Assembly (NCBI RefSeq): GCF_954871325.1
Contig: NC_088775.1
Span: forward strand, 57,575,561 to 57,639,560
Source of the DNA: Gordionus sp. m RMFG-2023
Taxonomy: Eukaryota > Nematomorpha > Gordioida > Chordodea > Parachordodidae
Direction of reading: 5' to 3'
DNA: 64,000 nucleotides
Part shown: piece after piece, positions 13,991 to 25,166 of the stretch
Layout of the letters: every line of letters begins with the position of its first letter
Numbering within the stretch: the stretch's first letter is position 1
Notes under the pieces: generated by a model
The model's database searches: none
Told to the model about the DNA's origin: nothing
What the model saw: only the letters and a program-made list of their open reading frames with translations
Program-made: the position numbers and the translations under genes

Positions 13991-16727
13991 CAGGGGCGGA
14001 CTGGCGACGCTACGGCCTCGTGGGCATTTTTTTATAGCGGCCTCATTAATATGGGGGCTTCGCCCCCTTCCCTTATATGGCTTCTTCGATTTACATGATT
14101 TTTATTACTTCTTATTTTTGAAAATAAGTTCAAAAGATTTACATTTTTAGTAAAAAAAAGAATAGTATTTATAATTTATTTTTAAAAAATGCACATCTAA
14201 AATCATATTCACTACCAATATAAAATAATATTCATTGCACATATATATTTTTTTATATTAAATTTATAACGATATTGCACTATAAAATCAAATCATACAT
14301 CTGTTAAATATAAAAATACATACTTAATATATCAAATCTATTAATTTTACACATATAATTATTGCAGTTATACAATACTACAGCGTATAAAATTGCTGCA
14401 CTTATAAAATCAGGCACCGATCATATTGTAAATAGATATTAATAAAATTCAAATAAAAGAATTAAGGAAATATATAATTTTTACGTTAATAAATCTCTCA
14501 TTAATTTTGAACCTTTACGCAAATATACAGGAATATCTTCTAGTTCAATCTGCGCCAATGATTCTCATTCAACTGACATCATTAAAAACGCTTTTAATTT
14601 TTCTTGGTCAATATTAGATCTCAGCTTATTTTTGTAATTTTTAATTTACTAAATGTTTTCTCGCAATTAATTTGCGTAAATGACAAAGTTAAAATGTATT
14701 CATATGCCAATAAATTAGTGTCACTTGTATGCATATTGCATCTTTTAAAAATTTCATACGCGCATATTCAACATTTGTTACACTTATTATCACACTCTGA
14801 GTTATTATGATATTGTAATATTCCTTCTTCTTCATTTGACTCCTCACTTGTTCATACGATCATCTTCCATTTCATTTATTCTGCTACCATATCTTTGAGT
14901 ACACTGGCAAATGAACATTATTCGTTACGTAATTTAACACGCAATATATATATCTTTACTATTTATGTCATCAAGATAGAAATCCTGAAATCCTACTTCC
15001 CAACCTCATAGGATTTTCCACACATTTTAAGAGGAAATTAAAAATTATTCTATCTGCTGAATATCCTCAGCAATATAAGATTTGCAATCTAAATTTTAAA
15101 TAGTTAAACATTTTAAAAGGGGGTATATCATTAAATTATTTTTCTGGCATTCCTTTAGAGCCTGGCATAATTTCCTTCTTTTTTCTTTTTTTTTCTCTTT
15201 AGCTTTCACCTTTTCTGGTGGTAAGCTCCTTCAACATCTCTCTCCACTTTATGTTATTCATACAATCTCTTATATCTAATTTATACTTCTTTATATTGGC
15301 TCTAACTTTATGGCCCCATTGAAGTTTTGGCCTTCCTCTTTTACGTTTGCTCATCACTTCCAAGCTCTCAACCTTATTTCCTATGTAGTTCATAGACCTT
15401 CTCATTGTGTGCCCATACCACCTAAGTCTGTTTACCATTAACTTAGTCTACCTTTAAACTACTTAGTATTCTTGTACTGCGCACTTTATCCTTTCTTGTT
15501 ACTCCAGCAATCATCCTCAGCATTCTCACCTCCATAGTTTGTAGACTTTTCTCGTCTGATTCCTTGGTTGGCCATATTTCCGAACTATATAGAATAGTTG
15601 GTTGTATTATGGAACTGTAAATTTTTCCCTATAAATTGTGTGGGATTCTTTTGTCAAATAGCACTTTTAACCACCCATGATTAATTTTACTCTTTATCTC
15701 TTTTTGCCGTTTGTTTGTATAGTGGAGCCCAAATATTTGCAGCTTTCAATTGCCGATATCTGCCATTCATTTATATCAATACTCTCTGTTTCATCTCCTC
15801 CTATCACCATATATTCCGTCATTTCTTTATTTACTTTTAGTCCGTGCTTTTTTAGGATATTTATCTAATTCACTAATCTTTCTTTCATTTCATCCTTGGA
15901 TTCGGCATGTATCACAATATCATCTGCAAATATCATATTCCACAGGACTGTTTGAGGTATAGATTGTGCTAATACATCTATTACTGTAATGAAGAGAAGT
16001 GGGCTGAGAGCCGATCCTTGATGAATTCCTTCGGCTATTGTGAAGCCTGCTGAAGTACCTGTTGTGCTACGGACCATTGTTGTATGGCCCATATACATAT
16101 CCTATATTATTCTTATCTATTTTTCGGGAACCTTTTGTGGCGTAGCGCCCACCAGATAAGTTTTCCGGGATTCTATCGAAGGCCTTTTCTAGATCGAGAA
16201 ATTTTTTGCAGCTTTCTCAACTTATTTTGGCCAGATAAATTATTCTGTTTTACCCAAGCATCCATCCTTTAATCTGATTCACCGACCTGGATTTTATTTG
16301 ATTTCAATGAATTAAGAACAAGAAATGTTGGCTATATTATTTCTACCATAAATCAATGTATAAAAATGCAATGTAATGAATTAATCAAAACTTAGCTTTC
16401 ACTCTACTCAAACGGAAGCGTTTTTATTTCATTTGAAAAAAAGCAAAGAAAAAAACGAGGTAATGATGTATAGCGTCAAGCCACGTTACTGGTATTTTAT
16501 GCATTAAATTATAGTAAACGACATGACAATTGTCAAGGAATGTGATATTCAAATCATAGAAATATCATTAAAAATAAATAAATAGTAAATAATGTGAACA
16601 TAATAATATATTTTTTTTCTAATCGGCCTCTTTTTTGATATTTTCCTCTGATCGGCCTCAAAAATCGACATTTAACGCGGCCTCGTGGGCAAAATGCCCA
16701 CCTGGTCTTATGGCCAGTCCGCCCCTG
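13991..16727. mobile_element. Nested hAT-like TIR element (2.7 kb)
   Basis: Perfect 15-bp terminal inverted repeats, CAGGGGCGGACTGGC at both ends, and an exact 8-bp duplication ATGTTAAC at 13983-13990 and 16728-16735. Both subterminal regions also carry the phrase GGCCTCGTGGGCA in inverted orientation. It encodes no transposase of its own that I can read. Its interior contains a 5'-truncated RTE LINE fragment (about 15170-16210), so three layers of insertion are stacked here. It interrupts a gene piece that resumes at 16736. Confidence 0.93.
15170..16210 (-). mobile_element. RTE-type LINE, 5'-truncated and broken
   Basis: The minus strand shows reverse transcriptase pieces: KAFDRIP (about 16170), then HQGSALSPLLF and FADDIVIHAES in 15865-16098 (the FADD catalytic box), and the characteristic RTE C-terminus LRWYGHTMRR ... 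KRKRGRPKLQW in 15199-15438. The order and these motifs are typical of the RTE clade found in many animals. The reading frame changes between pieces and the 5' part is missing. The 3' tail (about 15180-15300) reappears at 61683-61790 as the end of a SINE, which points to this family as that SINE's mobilising partner. Confidence 0.88.
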
Positions 16728-16759
16728 ATGTTAACAATCTAGATATAATCAATTTAGTA

Positions 16760-17644
16760 ATGTAATTTTAGAAAACAAAATTACTAATAAAAAATCCAAA
16801 AGAGGACATGATATTCTATGTTTTAATGATTTGGAATATACATTGCATAGAGTAATTAATTCCAAATCATATTACCGATGTAGAAGAAAAAGTTGTTCTG
16901 TAGGGGGTATTTGTCAATCAGTAAGTTCACATAAACTCAGGATCATACCTTAGAACAATGTAAATCCCCTATTGGTAAGTTTTTTTTATAGATAATTCAC
17001 TATAACACCTATTATTTAGTCAATAATCTTCTACTTATGTCTGATAGTCAACCAATAACTCAATTCCAATTATCTCAACAAATTATACAACCTAACCTTC
17101 ATTATCAAGTTTCATAAAATATTAGATTTTTAAAATAAATATAGTTTTAGACTATCAGCTTACTCAATCTCAAATTCTAGCAATGCCCAACATGCAGTCT
17201 GCTAATACCATATCAAGTTTCACAAAATAAAATTTCTATAATCAATTTTTTTTAGACAATATGTTTACTCAGTCTCAGTTCTTTGTCACAAACTCTCAAC
17301 CAACTTTAACTAGTATCATTAATTATTATCTTTTTCTATTCATTACTTTTAGGTAATATATTTGCTCAATCTCAACCCCTAGTAACACCTAACATGCAAC
17401 CTCTTAATGCCATATCAAGTTTAACAAGTTATCAAATTTTATAATCATTTAATTATTAGGCATTATATTACCTCATAGGAATGACTCTAAAAAAACAAAT
17501 TCCAAATATATCCTAAAAGAAAGAAATTTGGAAAAGCTGACTACACAATATAATAATGATATTATTAATAAATTAGAGTTTGCTGATAAATCATCAGCTT
17601 ATATTAAATTAGTATACAATTCAAATGTATTTGATAATATTTAA
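16760..17644 (+). pseudogene. FLYWCH-domain gene piece with tandem 66-nt mini-exons
   Basis: From about 16785 a FLYWCH-type zinc finger is readable: GHDILCFNDLEYTLHR, then YYRCRRKSCSVGGICQ, and after a possible very short intron DHTLEQCKSPI. Further on, three exons of exactly 66 nt each (17151-17216, 17256-17321, 17353-17418) are separated by introns of 31-39 nt; all are symmetric, phase 1 in and phase 1 out, and encode related Gln/Pro/Asn-rich peptides (TQSQ, AQSQP, PNMQP). A fourth related unit ends at 17108. The last exon (17460-17644) reads in phase to a stop with 60 codons. One unit has lost its GT donor and the upstream unit is out of phase by one base, so the gene is probably dead. It lies inside the hAT element; it could be a captured host gene or an accessory gene. 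Confidence 0.55.
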
Positions 17645-17835
17645 TTTATATTTGTTTTATATATGTTGAATAATTTATATTTATTTTAATCATGTTTCTT
17701 TGTTTTATACATTTTAAATAATAAATATTTGTCTTATACATTATAAATAATCTATATTTGAATAATAAAATGCTTCTTAATTTGCTGTAGAAATTGAATC
17801 TTATAATAACATAAATAAATACATTTAAAATTACA

Positions 17836-18140
17836 TTTTTACCATTCCAAATGAATTAATAACATTTTTACCTTTCCAAATGAATCAATAACATTTTTAC
17901 CATTCCAAACCTGTTAAATATAATAAATAATACATTAAAAATTAAATTTTTACCATTCCAAATGAATTAATAACATTTTTACCTTTCCAAATGAATCAAT
18001 AACATTTTTACCATTCCAAACCTGTTAAATATAATAAATAATACATTAAAAATTAAATTTTTACCATTCCAAATGAATTAATAACATTTTTACCTTTCCA
18101 AATGAATCAATAACATTTTTATCATTCCAAACCTGCTAAT
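17836..18140. repeat. 120-bp minisatellite, about 2.5 copies
   Basis: A roughly 110-120-bp unit built from smaller TTTTTACCATTCCAAATGAA-like blocks repeats nearly perfectly. It lies near the right end of the 8.4-kb hAT element and has no counterpart in the shorter family member. Confidence 0.85.
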
Positions 18141-18654
18141 TGCATAATTAAGATGAGCAACAATGATCAACTGTCCAGTAGTTTATATAGGATTAAAAAT
18201 GGAAGATAATCTTTTAGAAATTTAATTCTCACATTAATTTTCTCGATTACTTATCTAGCTTCCATCATGTCATCTAAGAGGAAGCTCTAACCACCATATA
18301 GTTTTATGATTTGGATTGGTCGTTTATATTCTCTTCTTCAAGAATTGTTGATTTGGTTAGGCCTATAAATTTTTCCTTATTAGTCCATTCTATAAAACTT
18401 TGTCTAAAATGGTAAGAGAGAGTTATATTAGTTTCATGACCTTTTGTTAATGTTATTTGCTTAGAATTATATTGCCTTATGGGGTTTTTAAAAACATAAA
18501 AAATTGAGGCATATGTATAAATTAATTAATCGGTTTTATCACTTGTAATTCTTTAGACGCGAAATTTTTTATATCAGCAATTTAAAATACTTTATACTGT
18601 AGTAAATCTATTTTGTATTGAAAAATTTGTAGAAATGTATTGTTTTAATTATTT

Positions 18655-18820
18655 ATATTCTAGTTTTAATTATTTATATTCTAGTCTTAATTATTTATAT
18701 TCTAGTCTTAATTATTTATATTCTAGTCTTAATGATATTTATATTCTAGTCTTAATGATATTTATATTCTAGTCTTAATGATCAATATTCTAGTCTTAAT
18801 TATTTATATTCTAGTTTATT
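18655..18820. repeat. 20-bp minisatellite
   Basis: Repeated ATTATTTATATTCTAGTCTTA units, about eight copies, with small variants containing GATATT. The shorter family member at 22045 has only one such unit, so the array expanded after the two copies diverged. Confidence 0.85.
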
Positions 18821-18896
18821 TTGTACGCATAATATAATAAAAACAAAATATGAAAATAAGAATAACTTGAGTTTAGTAATTTTTAAAAATATATTA

Positions 18897-18982
18897 ATAT
18901 ATAACCCGGCCGAAGGCTGGACAAAAGCGGGCCGAAGGCCCGCAAATTAGAGGGTATGGGGGGCGAAGCCCCCATATAATTT
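18897..18982. repeat. Stacked GC-rich hairpins
   Basis: Three consecutive palindromes stand out in AT-rich DNA: CCGGCCGAAGGCTGG, GCGGGCCGAAGGCCCGC and GGGGGGCGAAGCCCCC. The last motif recurs elsewhere in the window (14053, 40350 with one change, 63187). Such hairpins could act as subterminal structures of the element or as transcription stops; neither is shown. Confidence 0.7.
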
Positions 18983-19430
18983 TTTTAGTTGAGCCTCCTG
19001 AGATTGTAAAGGCTAGCGACACCCCTGATCTCTTGTGGATAAAGCTAGTATCCACTGAGTTGATAAAGATATATTTTAATAGTAGGGTAAGAATTAGAAA
19101 TTTATATTTAGTAAGAAAAAAAGGTGATATGTATAAAAAAAGAAACAAGTAATAATGATATAGATAATAGAAGTGTAGACTAAAAGGAAAAAAATTGGTA
19201 ATTTGAAAAAAGATTTTTAGATTAAATTTAGAAAAATTAAGATTTAGTATTTGTTAGGTAAAAGAAAAAGAAAAAGAAGCAGACGATTTGATAAATTGAT
19301 AGAAGAAAAAGGAAAAGGCAGATAATTTAGTTTAAGGTTAAAAAATAACATAATGAATGTAATGTTATTAAGATTAAGGTTAATTTGTTGTAAGATAATG
19401 AAAATATAAGACTAAAAAGGTGAAAAAAGA

Positions 19431-19833
19431 GGTTAATGATGCTTACTACCAAGTGAATGTATGGATACATTATAAATACCAAAACCTAATTTGCTAAATA
19501 CCGACCAAAATTTATTAAAATGTAATAAGATCTTTATTATTTAATATATTAATACGGAATCACGTGGTCGAGTCCGGCCTCCTATATATTATCCCCCCAA
19601 GGATGGAACCACCAAGTTAGAATAAGAAAAAAAACATGATGATTTAGGGGATTCGAACCCGGGAGCATGGGATAAGTAAACCAAGCTCTTGTTACTAGAC
19701 CATAAAGGCTTTCCAATAATCACGATTTTTCAAATATATATTATAAATATATTTGGTAGTGCCTATCCAAATGAAAAATGAACAAAATTCAAATTTGATA
19801 GATGGTACCTTAAGGTACCAAGCATCATTAACC
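19431..19833. mobile_element. 403-bp TIR element with tRNA-like core
   Basis: Terminal inverted repeats GGTTAATGATGCT at both ends are flanked by an exact 8-bp duplication AAAAAAGA (19423-19430 and 19834-19841), though that duplication is low in complexity. The interior holds a degenerate tRNA-like sequence on the minus strand. It interrupts the LINE-derived repeat, whose sequence resumes after it. Size, TIRs and duplication fit a MITE. Confidence 0.75.
19641..19711 (-). other. tRNA-like sequence (degenerate)
   Basis: On the minus strand an A-box-like TGGTCTAGTAAC and a B box GGGTTCGAATCCC lie at tRNA spacing. The acceptor and anticodon stems do not pair well, so I do not call a working tRNA. 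It sits inside a 403-bp TIR element, and may be a tRNA-derived SINE head or a captured tRNA. Confidence 0.6.
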
Positions 19834-20230
19834 AAAAAAGAAGGTATAAATTATTATATTATATAAATATTAAAAAAATAAATTAAAGGAATTGATAAGG
19901 TTTTGAGAAATAGTGGTTAATAGTAATAGGTAATAGAGATAGGAAGAAAAGAATGAAATAATAGAATTTAGTGATAAATAAATTTATTAAGGGAGGGGAA
20001 AAAATAAAGAAAGAGTTATTTATAAGGATTGTGTAATAATACGACTACTAATTTATAATAAACGATTACTACTTTTTATTTCAATTTATTTTAAAATAAT
20101 CACATCAAATTTTATTAATTAATTTTTCGAATGTTCCATTCTATTTTTATATATAATATCTATAAATAATATTTTATTAATTTATTACATTTCCTTCAAA
20201 CATTTTAAAGTTAGATTTCTTCAATAAACC

Positions 20231-22181
20231 CAGTGACGTCGCTAGGTTGGAGGGCGCGCAGAGGCTCGAGTCCCTGAAGCAAAAAATTTTTTTTTAATGG
20301 CTCCTTAATATCCCCTTGAACTAAAAATAAATATTTTTGATTTAAAAATAAATATTTTTGATTGCCCACTGAATGATTTCTTTTATAATTCTATTGAATA
20401 ATATATAGATTTAATTTCATAATTTAAAAATTAATAAGTCTATCTAAATTACTCTTAAATTAATACTATTTTAATTATTAGATTAGATTAATACTTATAA
20501 ATTATATTTTCACTATGTCAGCTTGCAATCAAATTCTGTGTTAAAAATAGAATATTAATATCACTCACTATATATTAATTTAGCTTTAACAGTTGAAGCT
20601 TTATTGACTTTTATTATTTAAATTATTATACCCTAATTAAATATTGAAAATTAACAAATTTAATATTGTAATTAACCGAGTTCAAAATAAAAATCAACTA
20701 TATTATTGATATTTAAATTTAATTACCATGCCTCTTCTTAAAATTATTTTCAAGGTCCAAATTCAAATAAGTATAAGAGATTTATTTATAAAAAGTAAGT
20801 AAACATATAGTTTATAATCCTCTATTAGATATAATTGGTTATAAAATATTAGGTTAAATGCCACTTTTACAGACGTATTTGACAGTTATATAATATATTA
20901 CAGTTAATATTTTAATAAATTTTACTAATAAATGCTTTTGATTATAAATATAAATAATAAATTGCTTTTAAATATTTAACGCCATCTATTTATTTAGAAA
21001 TATTTTTAAAAATTTAACATTTTTTATTTATCCAAGAATGGATGTAATAAATTAGATAACTTTTCTTCTCTTTTTTACGTGTATTTAGGAAAGCTATTTT
21101 TTTCTTATTTGAAAAACAGTTTTGAGTTAAATTTTTATTACTAGTATATTTTTGATATTATTACAAACTACTACTATTTTAAGATAAAATATACCAACTA
21201 GAGGTGGTGCGACAATAATATATAAAATCTTAACACTCTGTTTCTTATTTTAAAATGTTTCATTTCTAATATGGCATCCCTGCCTTGTAAATAACTTAAG
21301 GCTTCCATACATTTGCATAATTTATTCTAAAGATATCAAATTTTTTTTTCGGTCATGGGTTACTTTATTTGAATATTTACTGATATGATATGTTGTCAAA
21401 ATGTAGTAGCAAATAATTAATTTTTAAAAAAGGTAAAATAAATAAAGGTGAAAAATGTAGAAAATTAACCAGCATCTATTATTTGTGTTGCTATGTAATT
21501 TAAGATTATTATTACAGCTGGTAGCATATGATTGCATATTTTATAAGCAATAATGGTCAACTGTGTAGTTGTTTATATACCATAAAAATGGAAGATAATC
21601 TTTTAGAAATTTAATATCTAATAATTTTTTTCTCAATTACTTATCTAGCTTCCATCATGTCAGAGGAAGCTCTAACCACCATATAGTTTTATGATTTGGA
21701 TTGGTCGTTTATATTCTCTTCTCCAAGAATTGTTGATTTGGTTAGGCCTTTAAATTTTTTCATATTAGTCTATTCTATAAAACATTGCCTAAAAATGGTA
21801 ACAGAGTGATAGATTAGTTTCTTGACCTTTTGTCAATGTAAGTTGCTAATTTTATAATGTGATATTTTTAAAAACCATTATCAATTGAGGCATATGTATG
21901 AATTAATTAACCTTTTTTATCACTTGTTAGACGCAAAAATTTTTTTTTTTATATCAGCAATCGAAAATATTTTATACTGTAATAAATAGATTTTATTTTG
22001 TATTAAAAAATAATATTTTTAGAAAAGTCTTATATTGTTTTAATTATTTATATGCTAGTTTATTTTGTATGCATAATATAATAAATGACAAAATATGAAA
22101 TTCAGAATAATTATTCAGAGTTTCCAAATTTTTAAAAAATATAATAGTTGAGCCCCCTGAAAAAGGCTAGCGACGCCCCTG
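20231..22181. mobile_element. Non-autonomous hAT element, deletion derivative
   Basis: The left end begins CAGTGACGTCGCTAGG; the right end, read inward, CAGGGGCGTCGCTAGCC. It is flanked by an exact 8-bp duplication AATAAACC (20223-20230 and 22182-22189). Left and right subterminal regions match those of the 8.4-kb element at 10630-19027 (for example 21530-21720 against 18130-18300), but no transposase remains. It lies in the 3' end of the Ty3/Gypsy element and is therefore younger than that insertion. Confidence 0.93.
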
Positions 22182-22189
22182 AATAAACC

Positions 22190-23130
22190 TCTTTGTAGGT
22201 TTACGGTTTCTTGATGAACAACGTAATGTGGTATTTGTATTTGCTTCATTCACTGGCACAACCATTTCTGTAACTTCCAAAGAACTTTCTCGATTTGGGA
22301 AAACTAAACGATTTCTGAACTGATCTCCATGCTTCCGTAATGTTTTCCCGGATGTTTCAACAATATAAGAATAAAGTCCTATCCTTTCTTTAATTACTCC
22401 CTCTCTCCAACCATTGGTATTTTCATTATTTAACCATACAGGTTGTGAAATTTCAAACTCTCTTTCCTTTGAATGTAAATTATGATGATGGCTTTGTCTA
22501 TCATAGGCCTTTATTATTTCGTGTTCAGCATTTAGTCGGATCCAATCCAGACTTGTTTTCAATTGTCCAAACATAATTTTGGCAGGAGATCTCCCTGTAG
22601 AGCTATGCTCTCCCAATCGGTAGGTTGTTAAAACCTGTGTTATAGCTTCTTCGGGATGGCTAATTGAATCTCTCGTCGCATAATACCGACCTTTCAAAGT
22701 TCGTACTGTACGTTCAGCTAATCTATTAGTTTTTGGATGATAGGGTTCCGAACGTATATGACGTATGATGTTTTTTAAATCACAATACCTACGGAATTTC
22801 CCAGATAAGAATTTTGGCCCATTGTCTGACACAATGTACTTGGGTATTCCAAACCTAGCAAACCATTTTTTAGTCGTTTTATCATAGCATCAGCAGAGGT
22901 ATTCTGCATTAGATCTACTTCTAACCATTTGGAGTAGGAATCGACACCAATTAGCCAATATCGCGAATCTACTGGTCCAGCAAAATCAATATGGATTTGC
23001 TCCCAAGATTCCTTACCAACAGTCGAAGAATATAGAGGTACTTCTTGAATACTAGGTCTATTTTTCTGGCATCCAGAGAATATTTTGATAAAATTTCTAT
23101 ATCAACATCACATCTGGGCCATCAACAATA
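22190..23130 (-). mobile_element. Ty3/Gypsy integrase region (fossil)
   Basis: This is the integrase portion of the element spanning 20032-26294. It contains SDNGPKFLSGKFRRYC and the downstream HPKTNRLAERTVRTLKGR, typical of the DDE integrase core, followed by a chromodomain-less C-terminal tail rich in basic residues. In the intact family the enzyme inserts the cDNA into the host genome. This copy is a fossil. Confidence 0.85.
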
Positions 23131-25165
23131 CAATCTAAAAATAGATTTTATTACATTTTCCCCAGGATGTCCCCGGTGAATCAATCCTAACACTGCATTT
23201 CTTCATTTATTAGGAATAACCAATCTCCCATTCCATTCTACAATATCACGATCGGCAGAAAGCTCTTCCCGTCGTTTATAAATTTTTCTTTATCTTTATG
23301 ACGATCAAAGTTTCGCCAACTTTGCTGAATATGTATTGTTACTTTTTTAAAAATTAAATCTTGCTTCGACTCTTTCTTAGAATATTTTCTGACAATTGCA
23401 TATCATCCAAATTAATACTTCGAATATCCAAAGCATGTTTAGTATCTTGATTCTCTTCCGTGTCTAATATCGGAAGCCTTGATAATGCGTCGGCGATTAC
23501 ATTTTTATTACCAGGTCTATATTCTATTGTACATCTTCCAGGCCCAACGTGTCAAACGATTATTATAAATTTTAGGTAAATCGTGTTTCTCCCCAAATAA
23601 TTGCTCTAATGGTTTATGATCAGTTCAAAAAAATTTTCTACCATAAATAAATGAATGAAATTTTTCAATACCAAATAAAAGTGCTCGAGCTTCTTTATCA
23701 ATCGGAGCGTAGTGTTTCTCTGATTCTAATAAAGTACGTGACGCGAACGAAATAGGTTTTGTCCTACCGTCTACTAATTGATGTACAACACAGCCCCTAA
23801 TCCTAAATCAGATGCGTCACATTCCAGAAATATAGGCAACTACGCGTTATAAGGAATTAACGTTTCCTCGGATGACAATAATTTATTAACCTCATCGAAG
23901 GAATTTTGTTCACCTATCGACCATCGCCAAGGTACTTTCACGCTCGTTAATCTATGTAATAGCGTCGCTTTACAATGTAGATTACAAATAAAACGTTCAT
24001 GATAATTCACGAGTCCTAGAAAAGATCTAAATTGTTATATATTTTTAGGTTTTGATGCATTTCGGATAGCCTTCACCTTTTCTGGGTTAGGATGTATACC
24101 GAATTTGTCAATAATCACTCCTAAAAATGAAACCAATTTTTGTAAAAATCTCACTTTTGTCAATTTCGCTTTAAGACCTGCCGTCTGTAGTCTGTCTAAC
24201 ATGATTCGCAAATTATTTATGTGCTCCTCATCATTTAGACCAGTAATAATTACGTCATCTAAGTAGACACAAGTCATTTGGCAATCTTTTAGCAACTCAT
24301 CCATATATCTCTGGAATATAGTAGGTGCACTTGCCAATCCAAAAGGCAATCGTCGGTAACAGAAATAGCCCTTATGAGTCACTATCGTTAGTAATTCCTG
24401 AGATTCCTATTCTACTTCCATCTTTAGATATCACGGTAAATTTATCAATACCTTGGATTTTCTTTAACAATCGTCTCATGATGGTCATACAATAAACACG
24501 GATTGAGTGTAACTTTGAAATCAGCACAAATTCGAATATCGCCATTACTCTTGCGTACATTTACGGTTGGCGTTGACCACTGCACCCTAGTTATAGTCGA
24601 ATCCATCTTTTCGACAATTCCTGCAGCCACTAATCGGTTTAATTCCATTTCAATTGCTTTGCGAAGTGGAAATGGAAACGATCTTGGTACAGCGGTATCC
24701 TTTAAATGTATTCGCACTGCAAAATCACGTATATGTCACATCTTATCATCAAAAATTTCTTGATGTTTATTAATCAAATCTCTAATTCTAGAATCTAGTG
24801 TTATGCAACATTTTTCTTTTTCAATATTGTTGACCAAATTGCGTACTTGTATAATCATAACCTGACGAGGCATTTCTAAATTGAATGCTATAATCCATGG
24901 TAATCCGAAAAGAGGCACCCCAGTTGTATACATTATTACCTCTGGTAGGGTCCTTGCCTGTGATCCAATCCTAACATTGACTTGGGTCTCGCCATTAACG
25001 TCTAACGGATGATCACCATATGCAGTCAATGGACTGGTTGGCCTAATTTTTGGTCATCCAATACTTGTCTATACATCAATTAAATATCAATGATGCTTGT
25101 GCACCAGTGTCAAAATCAAATTCAACATCTAACCCATTTATCTCTGCAGTTAGTTTTGCTCGATT
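23130..25165 (-). mobile_element. Ty3/Gypsy protease, reverse transcriptase and RNase H region (fossil)
   Basis: In element order a protease motif DTGAQASL (about 25110), then reverse transcriptase with FPFPLRKAIEMELNRL, RRLPFGLASAPTIFQRYMD and the YLDD catalytic box (about 24260), then an RNase H region at about 23500-24000. Together with gag upstream and integrase downstream this is the standard Ty3/Gypsy order. It is broken at several points. Confidence 0.85.
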
Positions 25166-25166
25166 C

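Larger units (their letters stand above)
10630..19027 (+). mobile_element. Large (8.4 kb) hAT element with nested insertions
   Basis: The left end begins CAGTGGCGTCACTGG and the right end, read inward, CAGGGGTGTCGCTAGCC. The flanks are ATCTATTG (10622-10629) and ATCTCTTG (19028-19035), a 7 of 8 match consistent with an aged hAT target duplication. Inside are a broken ZMYM1-like transposase (about 12060-13332), a complete nested TIR element (13991-16727), a FLYWCH gene piece with mini-exons (16760-17644), and two minisatellites near the right end. The subterminal sequence at 18130-18300 is shared with the shorter element at 20231-22181, which supports these outer boundaries. Confidence 0.82.
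19040..20031 (-). repeat. LINE 5' region, repeat copy A
   Basis: This stretch is similar to 29290-29710 at the 5' side of the LINE farther right. Shared phrases include AGCAGACGATTT, AAGGTTAATT and GGGAGGGGAAAAAATAAAG. It is interrupted by a 403-bp TIR element and abuts the LTR of a Ty3/Gypsy copy. It appears to be a separate, truncated LINE copy with no coding content. Confidence 0.65.

Noticed and set aside
16921-16950. A 20-nt intron within the FLYWCH gene piece
   Set aside because: GTAAGTTCACATAAACTCAG would restore the frame, but the gene is probably dead and such a short intron cannot be claimed without transcripts.
19641-19711. Functional tRNA gene
   Set aside because: A and B boxes are present, but acceptor and anticodon stems pair poorly and it lies inside a TIR element.
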